Source of the DNA: Gigaspora rosea
Lineage: Eukaryota; Glomeromycota; Glomeromycetes; Diversisporales; Gigasporaceae
Assembly (NCBI GenBank): GCA_003550325.1
Contig: QKWP01001119.1
Span: forward strand, 9,264-73,263
Direction: 5' to 3'
DNA length: 64,000 bases
Position numbers and translations under genes: made by a program. Positions 22,216 through 33,689 of the stretch are shown piece after piece. Below the pieces are notes generated by a model. It made no database searches and was not told the origin of the DNA. It saw only the letters and a list, made by a program, of their open reading frames with translations. Position 1 is the stretch's first letter; every line of letters starts with the position of its first letter.

Positions 22216-22440
22216 AAAGAGTTTCATAATTGGAAAAATGGCAATGATATTGATAAATGTTTATTCAACAAGCACAACTTAATGAAAAGAAATCTTATTG
22301 AACCACTGTTTTTTAAGAGAATATGGACTAACGGATATATTAACGGATTTAATTATGATATGAATGTATGGGTACGAAAGTCACCAACATATGTTTGTCT
22401 AAAGAGTCTTTTTCACGATTATAAGATATTGTCACTGTAG
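22216..22440 (+). pseudogene. Protein kinase N-terminal fragment
   Basis: An ATG-less open frame encodes EFHNWKNGNDIDKCLFNKHN, then LIEPLFFKRIWTNGYING and VCLKSLFHDYK, ending at TAG 22438-22440. The F-x-NW-x-x-GN-x-DID-K segment followed by W-x-NGYIN and a V-x-LKSL lysine motif is the arrangement I know from the N-terminal and N-lobe part of the expanded Glomeromycotina kinases. The glycine loop that should lie between them is deleted and nothing follows the lysine, so this is a dead fragment. Recognition is from memory of the family pattern. Confidence 0.5.
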
Positions 22441-22745
22441 AAAGTCAGTGAAAATATAGAGCTTGCTAATCCGTATAATTCTATCTAATCCTGTAATCTA
22501 CACTTCATATAATTGTTATACGTTATAGGTTTATAAATAATTTTTTTTTGAAATCGAGAAGGGGCTTTCTTAGAATGATATTATCTGGTCTATTATAAAT
22601 TCAATTCAATCATATATACACAGAAATTTAACATAAAGTAACAAAAACTTTGTATTTTTGAACGTTAAAGTAGATTAATACTGTATATCTATATAAACCA
22701 ATCAAAACCAATCAAACCTGAGGATATCGCATGATTTAAAGATGT

Positions 22746-22836
22746 TGGTGAAATAAAATTGAAGCGGTGAAATAATTTCACCATTATTGGTGAAATTGAT
22801 GTTGAATTGGTGAAATTTGTGAAATTAATTTCACCA
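22746..22836. repeat. 91-bp GGTGAAAT palindromic insertion
   Basis: GGTGAAAT and ATTTCACC occur repeatedly in 91 bp, including the perfect palindrome GGTGAAATAATTTCACC. The outer ends TGGTGAAAT and ATTTCACCA are inverted copies of each other. It interrupts coding-like sequence on the minus strand (see 22850-23046), where it would be read as GEINFTNFTNSTSIS. Confidence 0.55.
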
Positions 22837-22849
22837 GTACGCATGATCG

Positions 22850-23046
22850 ATGTCTGAAATCCGGTTTTCATTAAACTGGCCAGCTCTTCGGAATCGTCAG
22901 GTGAGATTTCTCCTAAAGAAACATATATAAACAAATAAATGTTTGCGTGATGTCAAAAAATCATTTATACTATCATTTGATAACTTTGAAACTTCACTAG
23001 ACTTTTCCTCAGAACAACTGGTGTTTTTATTCTTGGTAGTACTCAT
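22850..23046 (-). pseudogene. Decayed unknown gene, copy 1 (5' part)
   Basis: A minus-strand ATG at 23046 opens MSTTKNKNTSCSEEKSSEVS followed by KLSNDSINDFLTS. After an intron-like stretch ending in TTTCTTTAG, coding resumes with EISPDDSEELASLMKTGFQT before the GGTGAAAT insertion. A second copy starts at 25704. The product is Ser/Glu-rich at the N-terminus and matches no family I know. The DNA similarity to copy 2 extends about 110 bp upstream of the ATG, so the promoter region was duplicated too. Confidence 0.45.
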
Positions 23047-23849
23047 ACTTTAAAAAGATAAGGTTGACTTTGAGATTTTGAGAAGGAAAAATAAGAGTAC
23101 CCTAGTATAAAGAAAAAAAAATATCTAGTTAACATGATTAAACTTTGACCTGATTTATGAGGGGTGTTCCTATTACGTATTATTTGATCACGCAGATTTC
23201 TAAGAAGAGCCATATAGTGTACGATATATATACGTCACTTTCTACGTCTATGTATCCTTAGATGCGACCACCTTTTATAAGAAATTACTATACTAGAATA
23301 TTCATGAATAACTGTACTGTTATATACAAAAACAAAATAATGATTAGAGTTTATGTTGCGCTTTATATAAATCAAAATATTCTGAATAAGTTTTGTGTTC
23401 AAAGAATTTCTACGTCTACAATATAAATCTCTTAGGATGAAGTAGATTTAGCATCTCTCTCAATGTGATTGGCTAGTGGAGTAATACAGTAATTTTGCAG
23501 AAAATTCATGTTTCATATTTTCATCGCGATAATGACCAACTAAACTATTTTTCGCTAATTAAAATTGAGCACCGACCTATTAATTTAGATGCTTGAGAGC
23601 ACCCTTTAATGTAATAATACGTATCCATACCTTATTCATCTTTAATGAAATTACGTTGATCGGTTAAAAGTATTCTCCACTAATTAAAACTTATGACACG
23701 TTTCCGACACAATGATTGAGGCGTTTGAGAACACCTTTAAATGATTTTCACAGTTTATTTAATGTGATTATCGAGAAATGTTTGAGAATGACCTTATGTG
23801 ATTTTATTAGAACATGACTGAAAAACATATGGGATTACAGTCCGCTATT

Positions 23850-24420
23850 CTTGGCCGACTTTAGCTCAAGCTACTACACATAAATACGGACACACATACT
23901 CCGAAACCCATAGGAGTCTATACTAAAGCAAATGCCACCTATCCAAAAATAAAAGCAAATAAACAAACCCCAGAAATAAACTGGGCGTTTACAGTCAAGA
24001 AAGGGTGTAACTAACTAGTACTATTTAAAGCTCTAAATGCTTTACGCGTAAAGGGCAACCATCGAAGGCAACTCCTATAACCGCAAAGAGAATCGGGCAT
24101 ATTGTCTTGTGACAATGTGAGAAAAGGTTCATTCCTATTCTGGTCCTTGCACTGCCATCTGCAGCCGTGGAGCAAATTACAAAAACAGGTCCTTGCACTG
24201 CTACTGCAGCCGCGGAGCCAAATTACACAAACAGGTCCTTGCACAACAACGGATCCGGACCTGCATTGCTAACGCATTCACGGAGCTAAACATTTCCAGT
24301 TTCACCTATACAGACGCACAAATAACATTGCTCGTTAGAAGTTGGGCGGGGTAAGGAGGGTGATAAAGCCAACCTTCACAAAGCAAACGATAGCGAAGAG
24401 AAAGATAACCTCCTTTTACC
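23850..24420. other. GC-richer block with a ~47-bp tandem repeat
   Basis: Base composition changes abruptly compared with its flanks. From about 24147 a unit of about 46-47 bp (GGTCCTTGCACTGC followed by TGCAGCCGYGGAGC and AAATTACA) is present two and a half times. No open frame looks real. It may be part of a retrotransposon UTR or an acquired segment; the rest of 23047-25160 shows only AT-rich DNA and a GGAAGCT triplet repeat at about 24649-24669. Confidence 0.4.
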
Positions 24421-25169
24421 AAGATAAATGTCCTTAAATATCCTATTTACCTAAGAAAATTCACATTCTCCTGAATCACCGATTCCACTCATTACAAAAC
24501 GAATTTCAAATAATCATATGCATACATCAATAATCATATGCTGCCTGAAATTACCTGTAAAAGATAATATATCATAACAAATAAACGTAAGTACCCAAAA
24601 GGAAAGCACAGCCATAAAAGGATACATGACAAATCCGGAACATGATGGAAGCTGGAAGCTGGAAGCTGGACATAAAGTCATCTGATCTCACAATAATGAT
24701 CGCCTTGTCACTTCGTTGACAGGCTTTTCATTATATTGCTTCGTGTAACTCGCCATGTCAGTAATTTTTTTTTTTGTAACTCGCAATCTATAAAATTTAT
24801 CAATGAATTAATTGCCGTAACTTGAATTTCTCGAACAAAACTTGAATAAGTAATTCAATCGAATTATTCGAGCACTCTTCTGAGTTTAATTCGCGAATAA
24901 CGAGTTTATACGAGTCCAGTCGCTATCGAGAATGACTTTATGAATCTTCTTGTGTTTAGTTCATGAATCACGAATTGACACGAAACCTAAAAAAATTTTT
25001 TTTATCACTGAACATCACTGAACGTCACTAGACCTTCTATCCAGTGGTAAAAAAAAAGAATCCAAATTATAATAAAAATAAAAAATAAATTTATATGATT
25101 TATATGTATAAATATTTAGTAATAGCAATTATATATATTTTTAATCAAAGTTTTAAATTAATGCGACGA

Positions 25170-25704
25170 CTTCGCCCGCAATAACATTGCCATATATTTT
25201 AAAAGCTAATTATTACTAGTCCCTCTATTATGGCCATTTCATTCATGCTCGTCCCAATGAATACTAATGAATGTAGGATTTTGATCATCGCGATAGGACC
25301 ATTCCTCTATAGATTCCACGGTAATTTGACAATCCGGTGTTTTTCATTCCATCATGCAACAAATTTCTCTGTAGTTGTTAAGCCTTTTGCTTTGAGATCA
25401 AACATATAATTTGGGTCCAAAAACTTGTGGTAATTTTTGTAATATCTTTTTATGGTTGCTTTAAATATAATTAAGTTTTAATGAGATTAATAGCATTATT
25501 AAATCAAAAAAAAATCTTAGTTACAGACCCATGCTAGTCCTTATCATAAACGCTCGATTATCTTCGGTTTCAGGCTCATCATCGGAATCTAAAGATGATG
25601 CCAAAAACTTATTAATACTATCAGTTAATACTTTGATCTATCTTTGCAACTTCACTAGACTTTTCCTCAGAACAACGTGTGTTCTTATTCTTGGTAGTAC
25701 TCAT
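25170..25704 (-). pseudogene. Decayed unknown gene, copy 2
   Basis: Minus-strand ATG at 25704: MSTTKNKNTRCSEEKSSEVA, then, after a frameshift, SINKFLASSLDSDDEPETED and NRAFMIRTSMGL. Beyond an AT-rich intron-like gap coding-like sequence continues as HKFLDPNYMFDLKAKGLTTT and EKFVA with in-frame stops (for example after EKFVA). It is a paralogue of the fragment at 22850-23046. Function unknown; the acidic SDDEPETED segment suggests a disordered region. Stops and frameshift mark it as dead. Confidence 0.45.
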
Positions 25705-25809
25705 ACTTTAAAAAGATAATGTTGACTTTGAGAAGGTAAAATAAGAGTACCTTAGCTTTAAAGAAAAAATTTCTGGTTATCGCGGTTAAAATTGGCCTTG
25801 AGAGGAAAA

Positions 25810-27330
25810 GTTCATATAAGAATTGTGTATAATCACACGATTTATATTAATTTTGATTGGTTAAATATCATGTGGCACTATTTCGGTTTTAGAAATTTTA
25901 TTGTGAATTCGCTTAGGGAGAGATAATTATTACCACTAGCTAAAATAAGCTAAAATGTATATTACTTGATCGATTCTATTAAAGCAAGTTTTTAAAGAAA
26001 TACTTCGATAAAGACAATTATAAAACTTAAAATATTTCTTTAAAAATGGGTTATGATTTTGCACGTGAAAGTCTAATATAAATTTTTTTTAAAAGAAAAA
26101 AAATATATTGATAAAAATATTAAACAAAAATACCTTAAGAGGTTAAGAGTGATTCTTTTGACCTTAGTGTCTTTTAAAATGCCACTTAAACATATAATCG
26201 TGCACATGAATTTTCCGTCAATTTTTTTTTGTGATAATGGTGTTTTAATGTTCCGATTTTGTAATCATTCCCATTAGTTGGGAACATAAAATTACAAAAC
26301 AACTCTACTTCGGGCACTTAATATTATGTATTATAATAGGCAAATAAGAAAATTTTATAAAGTTATAAAACGGACGGGATTTTTCCGTGTCCCTGATGAT
26401 CACGGGTATATGTCGCAAAATATTGAATCTTGGACTTATCCCGAAAATTTATTTTCATGTTTTAACCTTTAAAGACATGTTTCGTTAGGTGATTCGTTAG
26501 AATTAGTTGCATTAACTTGAATAATTTGTTCAAAATTATTTATTCTTTTTTTTTATTTTGAATAATATGGTTCGAGCGATTTTTTTCTTGACCAATATGC
26601 CACCGAATACATGCCATTTTTGTTGCACGTTCATTTTTTAAAGGGCAATTTGACGTTGTATATGTCACGTTCAAACAATCGATATTTTTTATTTAATTCA
26701 TAAAAAAAAACAAACAATTTATATACAAATAACGTAATCGATGTACGTAATCGATATATATTCGTAATCGAAGACTCTTACTTAATGACGACCCCAGGGC
26801 AGCCCCACAAAACTAGTTATTCGATTACATAATTATTACTTTGCCCATCCCTAACCGTGACGCATATAGGCATTTTCCTTTTTCTAAGCCCCAACCTTGC
26901 ATGCTAGTCATCCCTCAAATATTCACAGCCTCCAAAAATCGGAATACTAGGAACCTTAGCACATTTGGCATTATAGGTGGCAAACACCAACTCTCACCCA
27001 GAAATTTCAGAATCAATTTTTTGTCATCCAATCAACCAATATACTTAATAATCCAAAGGCAACATATGCCATCAATCATTATAATTTTCCACCGTTGTTG
27101 TCTTAGACCTCGTCCAAGCTCTTCTACAAAAAATCCCACAAAGTAAAGCCCGCCCAGATTCTTCAGAATCAGTCGCTATATACACGAAATGATCCTTTCA
27201 TTCAATAGTTCGAAACTGTAAATGCTCACAATATCAAGCATCTAAAATGTAAGTTTCACAATCTTGTTCCAGTATAAATGTTTTTTTAATGAGTTTGTAT
27301 GAAAATTTTATAGAAGTCTATATGAGAAAC
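25810..27330. other. Intergenic stretch without a supported gene
   Basis: AT-rich, with three CGTAATCGA words at 26731-26771. The 101-codon plus frame at 26841-27146 has no family resemblance and no splice context, so I do not call it. Confidence 0.4.
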
Positions 27331-27351
27331 TAGAAAAGTTGATGTGGGACC

Positions 27352-28926
27352 TTTGCACATTGGCCTTTTGGAATATTTCCAAGAATTGCTATTAATTATA
27401 ATAGCAATTTCCATTGGGATGGACATGACGAACCAAGTAGCTTTATAATGCTAGAACTTGAGTCCACAAAGAATTGTAAAGCAACGACAATTGATCAAAA
27501 ACTTTCAAAAAAACGATAAATAATTTGAAAGAAAAATCCTAGATCATTTGTACTACTTTGGCCTGGACAAATTGTAGTATTTTTTTTATGTCTTCTACTA
27601 CATAGTAATTTTCCCTTTTGTGAAGGGAATTTGCCATAGCATTGTATACTTTGTACATGGTACCTCTTTTCATAATCTATGAAAATTCACTGATATGTAT
27701 AAAGATTTTAAGACTGGGAATGAGAGAAATGAGAAATACTAATGGGCATTGTTCTTTTATTAAACAGCAAGATATTCAAATTTTATTTTGAGAAAATTTT
27801 TGGGAATAATGTCCAAGGATTGAGAGGCTTTATAAACTGAAAAAAAAGCCAAATAACAATTCCTCTTTTATTGTCAGATTGCCATCAGTTTGGTACATGC
27901 TTGGCAGGAGTTGAGAGCAGAAGAACTTTATAATTATCATAGAAATATCATTGATTACTATAATCTAATTTACATTTTTCTGTGATTTGTAACTAGGCTT
28001 TCAATATTATGTATATGTGATAGATTTAAAATATGAAGCTGTATACAGAATAATTCTTTTGGGAAATTTTATCTCTCTCAGAATAATTCTAATTTTGACA
28101 TACTTTTTACTTCAATAGAACGTCTTATGCAAATAAAAGTTAGTATAAATATATAATATTATTGGATTTTTATTTATAATCTAATTTTGTTTTTCATATA
28201 AAAGACTATAATGGCCTGTTTCACCCGTGTTTCACCAAAGTTGTCAAAAAGAAAAATCAAAACTTATCTAAAATAATACAACCATCATTTCATATACCAA
28301 TGAAAGTTCCAATTAGAAGAAATTCTATTAATTTAGTTTTGATATAGATTTTTAATTACTTTATTCAATCAACACATATTCACATGTAATCATATCCACT
28401 AATTTGATTTTTAGAATCTTGTTTCAATAAACTGCTATATATACTTTTACCATTAAATAACATGAGAAGAACAACCAACAAAATGTTAATAAAAAGTTTT
28501 TTTTTAGCCTCTATATGAGATAAATAAGCAAAAAAAAGCACTGTTACTAGTTGTTGAAATGTAATATAAGAAATTATAATAGTTAAATGAATACTTTGTT
28601 TATAATATTTTAGTCAGAAAACAAATCCCACAGCTAATCCCACTAGGACTGAGCATGTTAGCACAGCACCTCTTGCACAACCTAGTGACAAAATTAAATT
28701 TGCCCCTTTACTCCACCACCTTATAGTTAAACTCATATATTATGAGATTTGGCTACCATCACAACACTATACTCATGACCCTGCACTCCCCCATCTACCA
28801 CCTATCTCTAAACAAGTTAAACCAATTCCATTAAACACTCCACAATACATTATTAATGAGATTAACAATACCATAGTAGAATACATTTCAAATGACAGAA
28901 AATACATTTTATTTTTCAAAAACTGA
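27352..28926 (+). pseudogene. Decayed multi-exon gene, possibly 2-oxoglutarate/Fe(II) oxygenase-like
   Basis: Several coding blocks lie in the same order and orientation. Block 1 (27352-27519): FGIFPRIAINYNSNFHWDGH, then DEPSSFIMLELES, with an HxD motif (H-W-D). Block 2 (about 27559-27690): WPGQIVVFFLCLLLHSNFPF, then, one base out of frame, SIVYFVHGTSFHN, supplying a possible distal histidine. Block 3 (27881-27988): after TATTGTCAG, QIAISLVHAWQELRAEELYN. Block 4 (28614-28926): after an acceptor TATTTTAG, a stop-free frame of 103 codons including APLLHHLIVKLIYYEIWLPS. HxD followed by a distal histidine in a core of beta-strand-like segments is the layout of 2OG-Fe(II) oxygenases; I infer similarity to TET/JBP-like fungal members but cannot confirm it. 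The frameshift in block 2 and the missing strand after HxD suggest decay. A polyadenylation-like AATAAA lies at 29038. Confidence 0.4.
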
Positions 28927-29439
28927 GATCTACGATCTTAGCACAGCTTAAGTCAAAAGTAAATTAGCTCTTACCTTTACTTCCCCTAAATTTCTATATG
29001 ATTGTATATTTTGATGTATATAATTCTTATATTAATTAATAAAGAACTAGAGGATAGACCTTATTGTATAAAAAAAAAATAATAATAACTAATTTTTTAA
29101 AAATTACTAGTTTTGTACATATATAATATTACACAAAACTGTATATCCTTGATTAACTTAAAAACTACTACATAGAATATTGCAAACTTTTTTTATTTAA
29201 AAGCTATAGATTTAAAGATTATTTTGTATAATTATATCTTGTTTTTTTAGCTCAAAAAGTGTCCATAATAATATGTCCTCTGTACATTAGGCAATCATGT
29301 AATGATCACATTGTTACATCCTATAGCAGCCATAAAGAGAACTTCAACTAAAGATATTTGTATAGCAATATTATATATCTGAACATCTAGTGAAAATATC
29401 TTTAAATAATGAAAATTTTGATCCCATATAGATCCAATT

Positions 29440-29580
29440 AGTGGAATATGAATTATATAAAGAATTTCAAACAGAAAATTGAATATCAAAAACAAAAAAT
29501 TCTGGAGTTAGAAAATAATGTAAAGTTACTTATAAATCAATATGTGAAATTAGAGAGTAATATAAATTTATTCATATAGC
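29440..29580 (+). pseudogene. Isolated coiled-coil coding fragment
   Basis: A plus-strand frame without a start reads KNFKQKIEYQKQKILELENN, then VKLLINQYVKLESN, to a stop near 29580, with a heptad pattern of I/L/V residues. It may be a stray exon of a degraded gene. No neighbouring exon could be joined. Confidence 0.25.
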
Positions 29581-30166
29581 AATATAATTAAGTTTTAGAA
29601 AAAATTTCAAAGTTGAAAGAAATCATGAAATGTATACACTATAAAAATGAGGTACTTCAAGCAAAAAAAACTCTTAAATTATAATATTAGCACACTAGAA
29701 AAAAAAATTAGACGTTGAGAAATGATATACTATTCTTTTATTCATACAGAAATATTAATAGTATAGGTTTTTTTTACAGCTTAAAATTTATACTTTGCAT
29801 TATATAAGACAAATGCTATTCTAATCAAAACGTTGTATTCAATAAATGTAACAAAATTATTTTTTTTGGCTGCTTAACTTATTTTCTTACCCATCCTACT
29901 CAAGTTATTTGAAACTTGAAAAAAAGATGCTTTTGTTAATTACTTTTATGTACACTAGTATTAAAACCTTGTTTAATAAACATCCTTTTACTCACTCAAG
30001 TGAACATGAAAAAAATCATTATGCCAAGTAATACCATATGAATGTCAAAATCATTAATAATTTCAGAAACTTTGCTTTTAAAAAAGATACATTGATATTG
30101 TATATGACATCATTCATATTTAATATAAAAATATTAGAAAACATTTATATGCGTTATTTTTAAATA

Positions 30167-30330
30167 CACGTCACTCTGGTTATATTGACATTTTTGAGTC
30201 ATTAGTAAAAAAAATTCAAAATGTCGATACAGTGAGTTATACCGACATTTTATGAAAAAAAACTGTCGGTATAGAAAGGTTTTACTATGATTTCTTTATA
30301 ACCAAATGTCGGTATAACCAGAGTAACGTG
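30167..30330. mobile_element. MITE with CACGTCACTCTGGTTATA ends, copy A
   Basis: The terminal inverted repeats CACGTCACTCTGGTTATA and (reversed) CACGTTACTCTGGTTATA bound 164 bp, flanked by TA on both sides. TA duplication fits a Tc1/mariner-type non-autonomous element. The internal CTGTCGGTATAG and TGTCGATACAGTGAG words are shared with copy B and with the truncated copy at 7375. Confidence 0.7.
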
Positions 30331-30716
30331 TATATGGTGCCGGAAGCTTATACTCGACAATCAAAATAGTGTAATTTAAAATGCATCGACTTTTTATAGA
30401 GACAATATTTTTAAAAGCTATTTGGCAATTTTGTAGAGCTTATTACACGTCACTCTGGTTATACAGACATCATAACGACATCATAGTAACATTTTTTTTC
30501 AGAAATTAATATAAAATGTCGATATAACTCACTGTATCGACATTTTGAATTTTTTTAATAATGACTCAAAAATGTAGATATAACCAGAGTGACGTGTTAT
30601 AAAGAACAAAGTCACCGGCCAGATTGTTAAAAATTTTGCTTTTATAAAAATTATGACACTTTAAAGTTTAGAAACATAGTACTTATGTCGAGTATAGGTT
30701 TCTAGCACCATATAAA
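30331..30716. mobile_element. Outer inverted-repeat element carrying a nested MITE
   Basis: The left end TATATGGTGCCGGAAGCTTA continuing into TACTCGAC is matched in reverse at 30688-30716 (GTCGAGTATAGG to CACCATATA). The interior from 30446 to 30596 is MITE copy B, so the smaller element jumped into this one. Copy A immediately abuts its left edge. Confidence 0.55.
30446..30596. mobile_element. MITE with CACGTCACTCTGGTTATA ends, copy B (nested)
   Basis: Complete 151-bp copy with terminal repeats CACGTCACTCTGGTTATA and a matching reverse end ATAACCAGAGTGACGTG, flanked by TTA on both sides. The body is collinear with the truncated copy at 7375-7509 (both contain CGACATC before the AACATTTTTTTTCA or CGACATTTTTTTTCA block). 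Confidence 0.7.
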
Positions 30717-31787
30717 TTTGCTAAAATATTTTATTGGTACGCGTTATTAAGATTATAAACAAACGCGTTAATGTTTATAGTTGTTTATGGCAGTTTAAAA
30801 CTCACGAACTAGAGATAATTAGTTTAATATAATTGTTTTTTAATCGTTTTTTTTTTTTGGCCAACTAATCGATTGCATTTTTTGGTTCGATTTAGAATAC
30901 TATAAAAACTAAATACATAGTTTGCATAGTTTGATAGATCATACCTGATACTAAAGCTACTTAAATACTAGATATCGATATATTAAGTTTTGATGCGATG
31001 CGATTAGACTCCGTAACCTTTATTATATAATTCAATTGGAAATTATAAAAGTTGAATATTATGACTGTGTTTTTGGTTGTTATGTATTAATTGAGATTAA
31101 AAAAAAAGAATAGATTAGTTTATAAATTTAACGGGCCTAGCTAGTGCCTAGCTATTGTGCTAAGGCGCAATCAACTTTACGTATTTTATGATACAGTATA
31201 TATTATTATTATTTTTTACCTATATAATATACATATATATATATTATATAGTCTGTATGTCAAGGTTTCATTATTTTTTGTGAATAGTACATGTACTATA
31301 TTATCACTCTTTTCATATTAGTTACATGTTAAAATTAGCTGGTTTTGTTGTTTGGTATTCGTCTTCGAAGCGCCAAACACTCGAAATACTCACGCAACTA
31401 CTATATTCAATTATTAGCCACCACTTTAATAGAAATGTCGATAAAATTTTGCGTATAGTTTAAAAAGAAGGAATATTTAAAAATATTCTAAATGGCCATT
31501 ATTCCTTTGAATCATTAGATCAGTTTACCGCATGCATTTATAAATTGTTTTTTAGGCTTTTTCACAATCCCGTGCATCCATTCGCATTTATATAAATCAT
31601 TTTTTCTAGGCTTTTTCATTTGCAAAATCTGCTTATTGTTGGCCCAAAATAGCAATTTGACATTTGACAGATCAAAGATTCCTGCTTAAACTTGTTAAAC
31701 TTGTCATGGTATAAAATTTCCCATTGAAAAGTTTCCAATAAGAAAATTAGTTAAAAATTCACTTTTGAACTTAAAATACGTATCAAA

Positions 31788-33689
31788 ATGTTAAACTACG
31801 TTTTAGATTACATCCCATATATCATTTTAGCTTTGTGTCTTATCTATCCACTCAGAAATATCATTTACAATAAATTTCAAACTTTTTTCACAAACAAAAA
31901 GGATATTGATGTAATTTCTGCTGGAGGATTTATTCCATATCTTCGTATGCTTCACGCGAAACAAGGTGCATTGGTCACATCGAATCTTCCTTATGAAAAT
32001 GCAATTTCTGTGGTGAATTCCGAAATAATGAAAGCAACTTTAAATATTGGAGATAGACCTATTGAAATATTCAAATTTTTGGAACCACTTTTGGGTGAAG
32101 ATAATTTTCAGGTTTATGATGCCGAAAGAGCTTCGAGACTTAGAAAAGTGCTCGGAACTGCTTTTGGTCAGGAAGGTAATTAATCTGCAAAGATAGCACC
32201 CTACGTTTTTCCTTATTTATTTATTTTATTTAAAAAAAAAAAATTGTATATAGCTTTAGCGAAAAAATATGATGATATGCGAAATGTTGGAATTGATATG
32301 ATCAAACGATGGGAAGAAAGTCTAAATTCGCAAGACAACATTATTGTCAAAATGCAAGAGCAATGTCTCGAATTTGCTTTACGAATAACAGCAAAGGTAC
32401 TTTTAAGGTAATTGAATAATTTATTGCATAAAAATGTTGAAATTTACCTTCAATAATAACAAAATATATTTTAACTTTCTAAAATCAACTTAAAAAATAA
32501 AGTGGTGACATGCCTCAGGATTTTAATTTTAAAAAATTCAAGGAATCTTACGATGCCGTGTTGAGTGGCTTGTTTGATAAACAATTTGGTCTCCTCGATG
32601 ATCAACGTGAAAATGACATCCAACAATCACTCAATTCTTATCTTATAATGTTGAATAAGCTAATTAATCATAGTAAGAATAGAAGCATGAAAACTGATAA
32701 TATTGAAAAACCCACTCATGCTAAAGATTTTTTCGATATTTTGGTAACGGAAAATGATCCGAATACAGGATGTCCATTTAGTGATGAAACGGTATAAATT
32801 GTTAAATTTAAATTTGATAGTTTTTTTTTTTTAATGAATAAAATAATGACGGATTGCTGAAAATAGATAAGTAGTATTATGAGCGAATATTTGACTGCTG
32901 GATACCACACAACTGGTGTCGCGATTCCCTTTACTTTACTCGCTTTAGCACAGAATCCAGAAGTTAAAGCAAGGCTTCAAGAGGAAATCGACAAAGTGCT
33001 ACAAGGCCGATTACCAACATTCGAAGGTATAATTTACCATAATAAATTTTATAGTTCTAATGAAGATAAATTGATTAAACCACCCATAATTTATCATTCA
33101 AAAAAAAGACTTATCCCAATTAGATTATCTAACACAAGTGATAAAAGAATCTCTACGTGTTTATCCGCCAGTTCCTTTTTGTGCTCGTTTAGTAAAAAAA
33201 GAGCTTGTACGTTCCAAAGTAGTAGAAGACTTCCAAGAACTAGCAGACAACACCACTATTGTATATTGTGTTCCATTGTATCATGAGAACCCTTCATACT
33301 TTGTTAACCCCAAAAAATTCGATCCATCTCGATTTTCACGAGAAAATATCAAAATGATTAAACCGAACACCTATTGTCCGTTTGGATTTGGTGCTCGAAT
33401 ATGTAATTAAAAATTGTGTTTAGTTTGGTTTAGTTTATTCTTACTTCATATGTCAAATGATATTTAAGACTAATTTATTTATTTATTTATTTTTTTTTAA
33501 AAAAAAAAAGGTCCAGGAGAGAGACTTGCAATGATTGATATTAAAATGATAGTCAGTATGATCGTGCAAAGGTTTGATTTCGAATTAGCTATGGATACGA
33601 AAGATTTGCAAATGGAAGAAAGGTTTGCTATGATGGCTAAAAATGATATTTTGTTAAAACTTACATCAAGAAATGGTATAAAAGCCTAG
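31788..33689 (+). CDS. Cytochrome P450 monooxygenase (six exons, intact)
   Basis: Exons 31788-32175, 32254-32407, 32503-32791, 32867-33026, 33109-33402 and 33511-33689 join in frame to 487 codons plus stop, the usual size of a microsomal P450. All introns are GT-AG and 75-108 bp. The N-terminus (VLDYIPYIILALCLIYPL) is a membrane anchor, placing the enzyme in the ER membrane with the catalytic domain cytosolic. Further landmarks are the I-helix TAGYHTTG, the K-helix ExxR in KESLRVYPP, the aromatic/PERF-like FDPSRF and the heme loop FGFGARICPG, whose cysteine codon is split by the last intron. P450s use a reductase partner and O2 to oxidise lipophilic substrates; substrate and CYP family cannot be told from sequence alone. 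The I-helix acid usually found before the conserved threonine is histidine here, which may alter proton delivery. The ATG follows an AT-rich leader; no TATA element stands out. Confidence 0.92.

Noticed and set aside
26841-27146. 101-codon plus-strand frame
   Set aside because: No recognisable motif, no splice context, and its reverse strand is equally open in pieces.
31200-31256. TA-rich microsatellite
   Set aside because: Ordinary low-complexity sequence of short length; not worth a separate feature.
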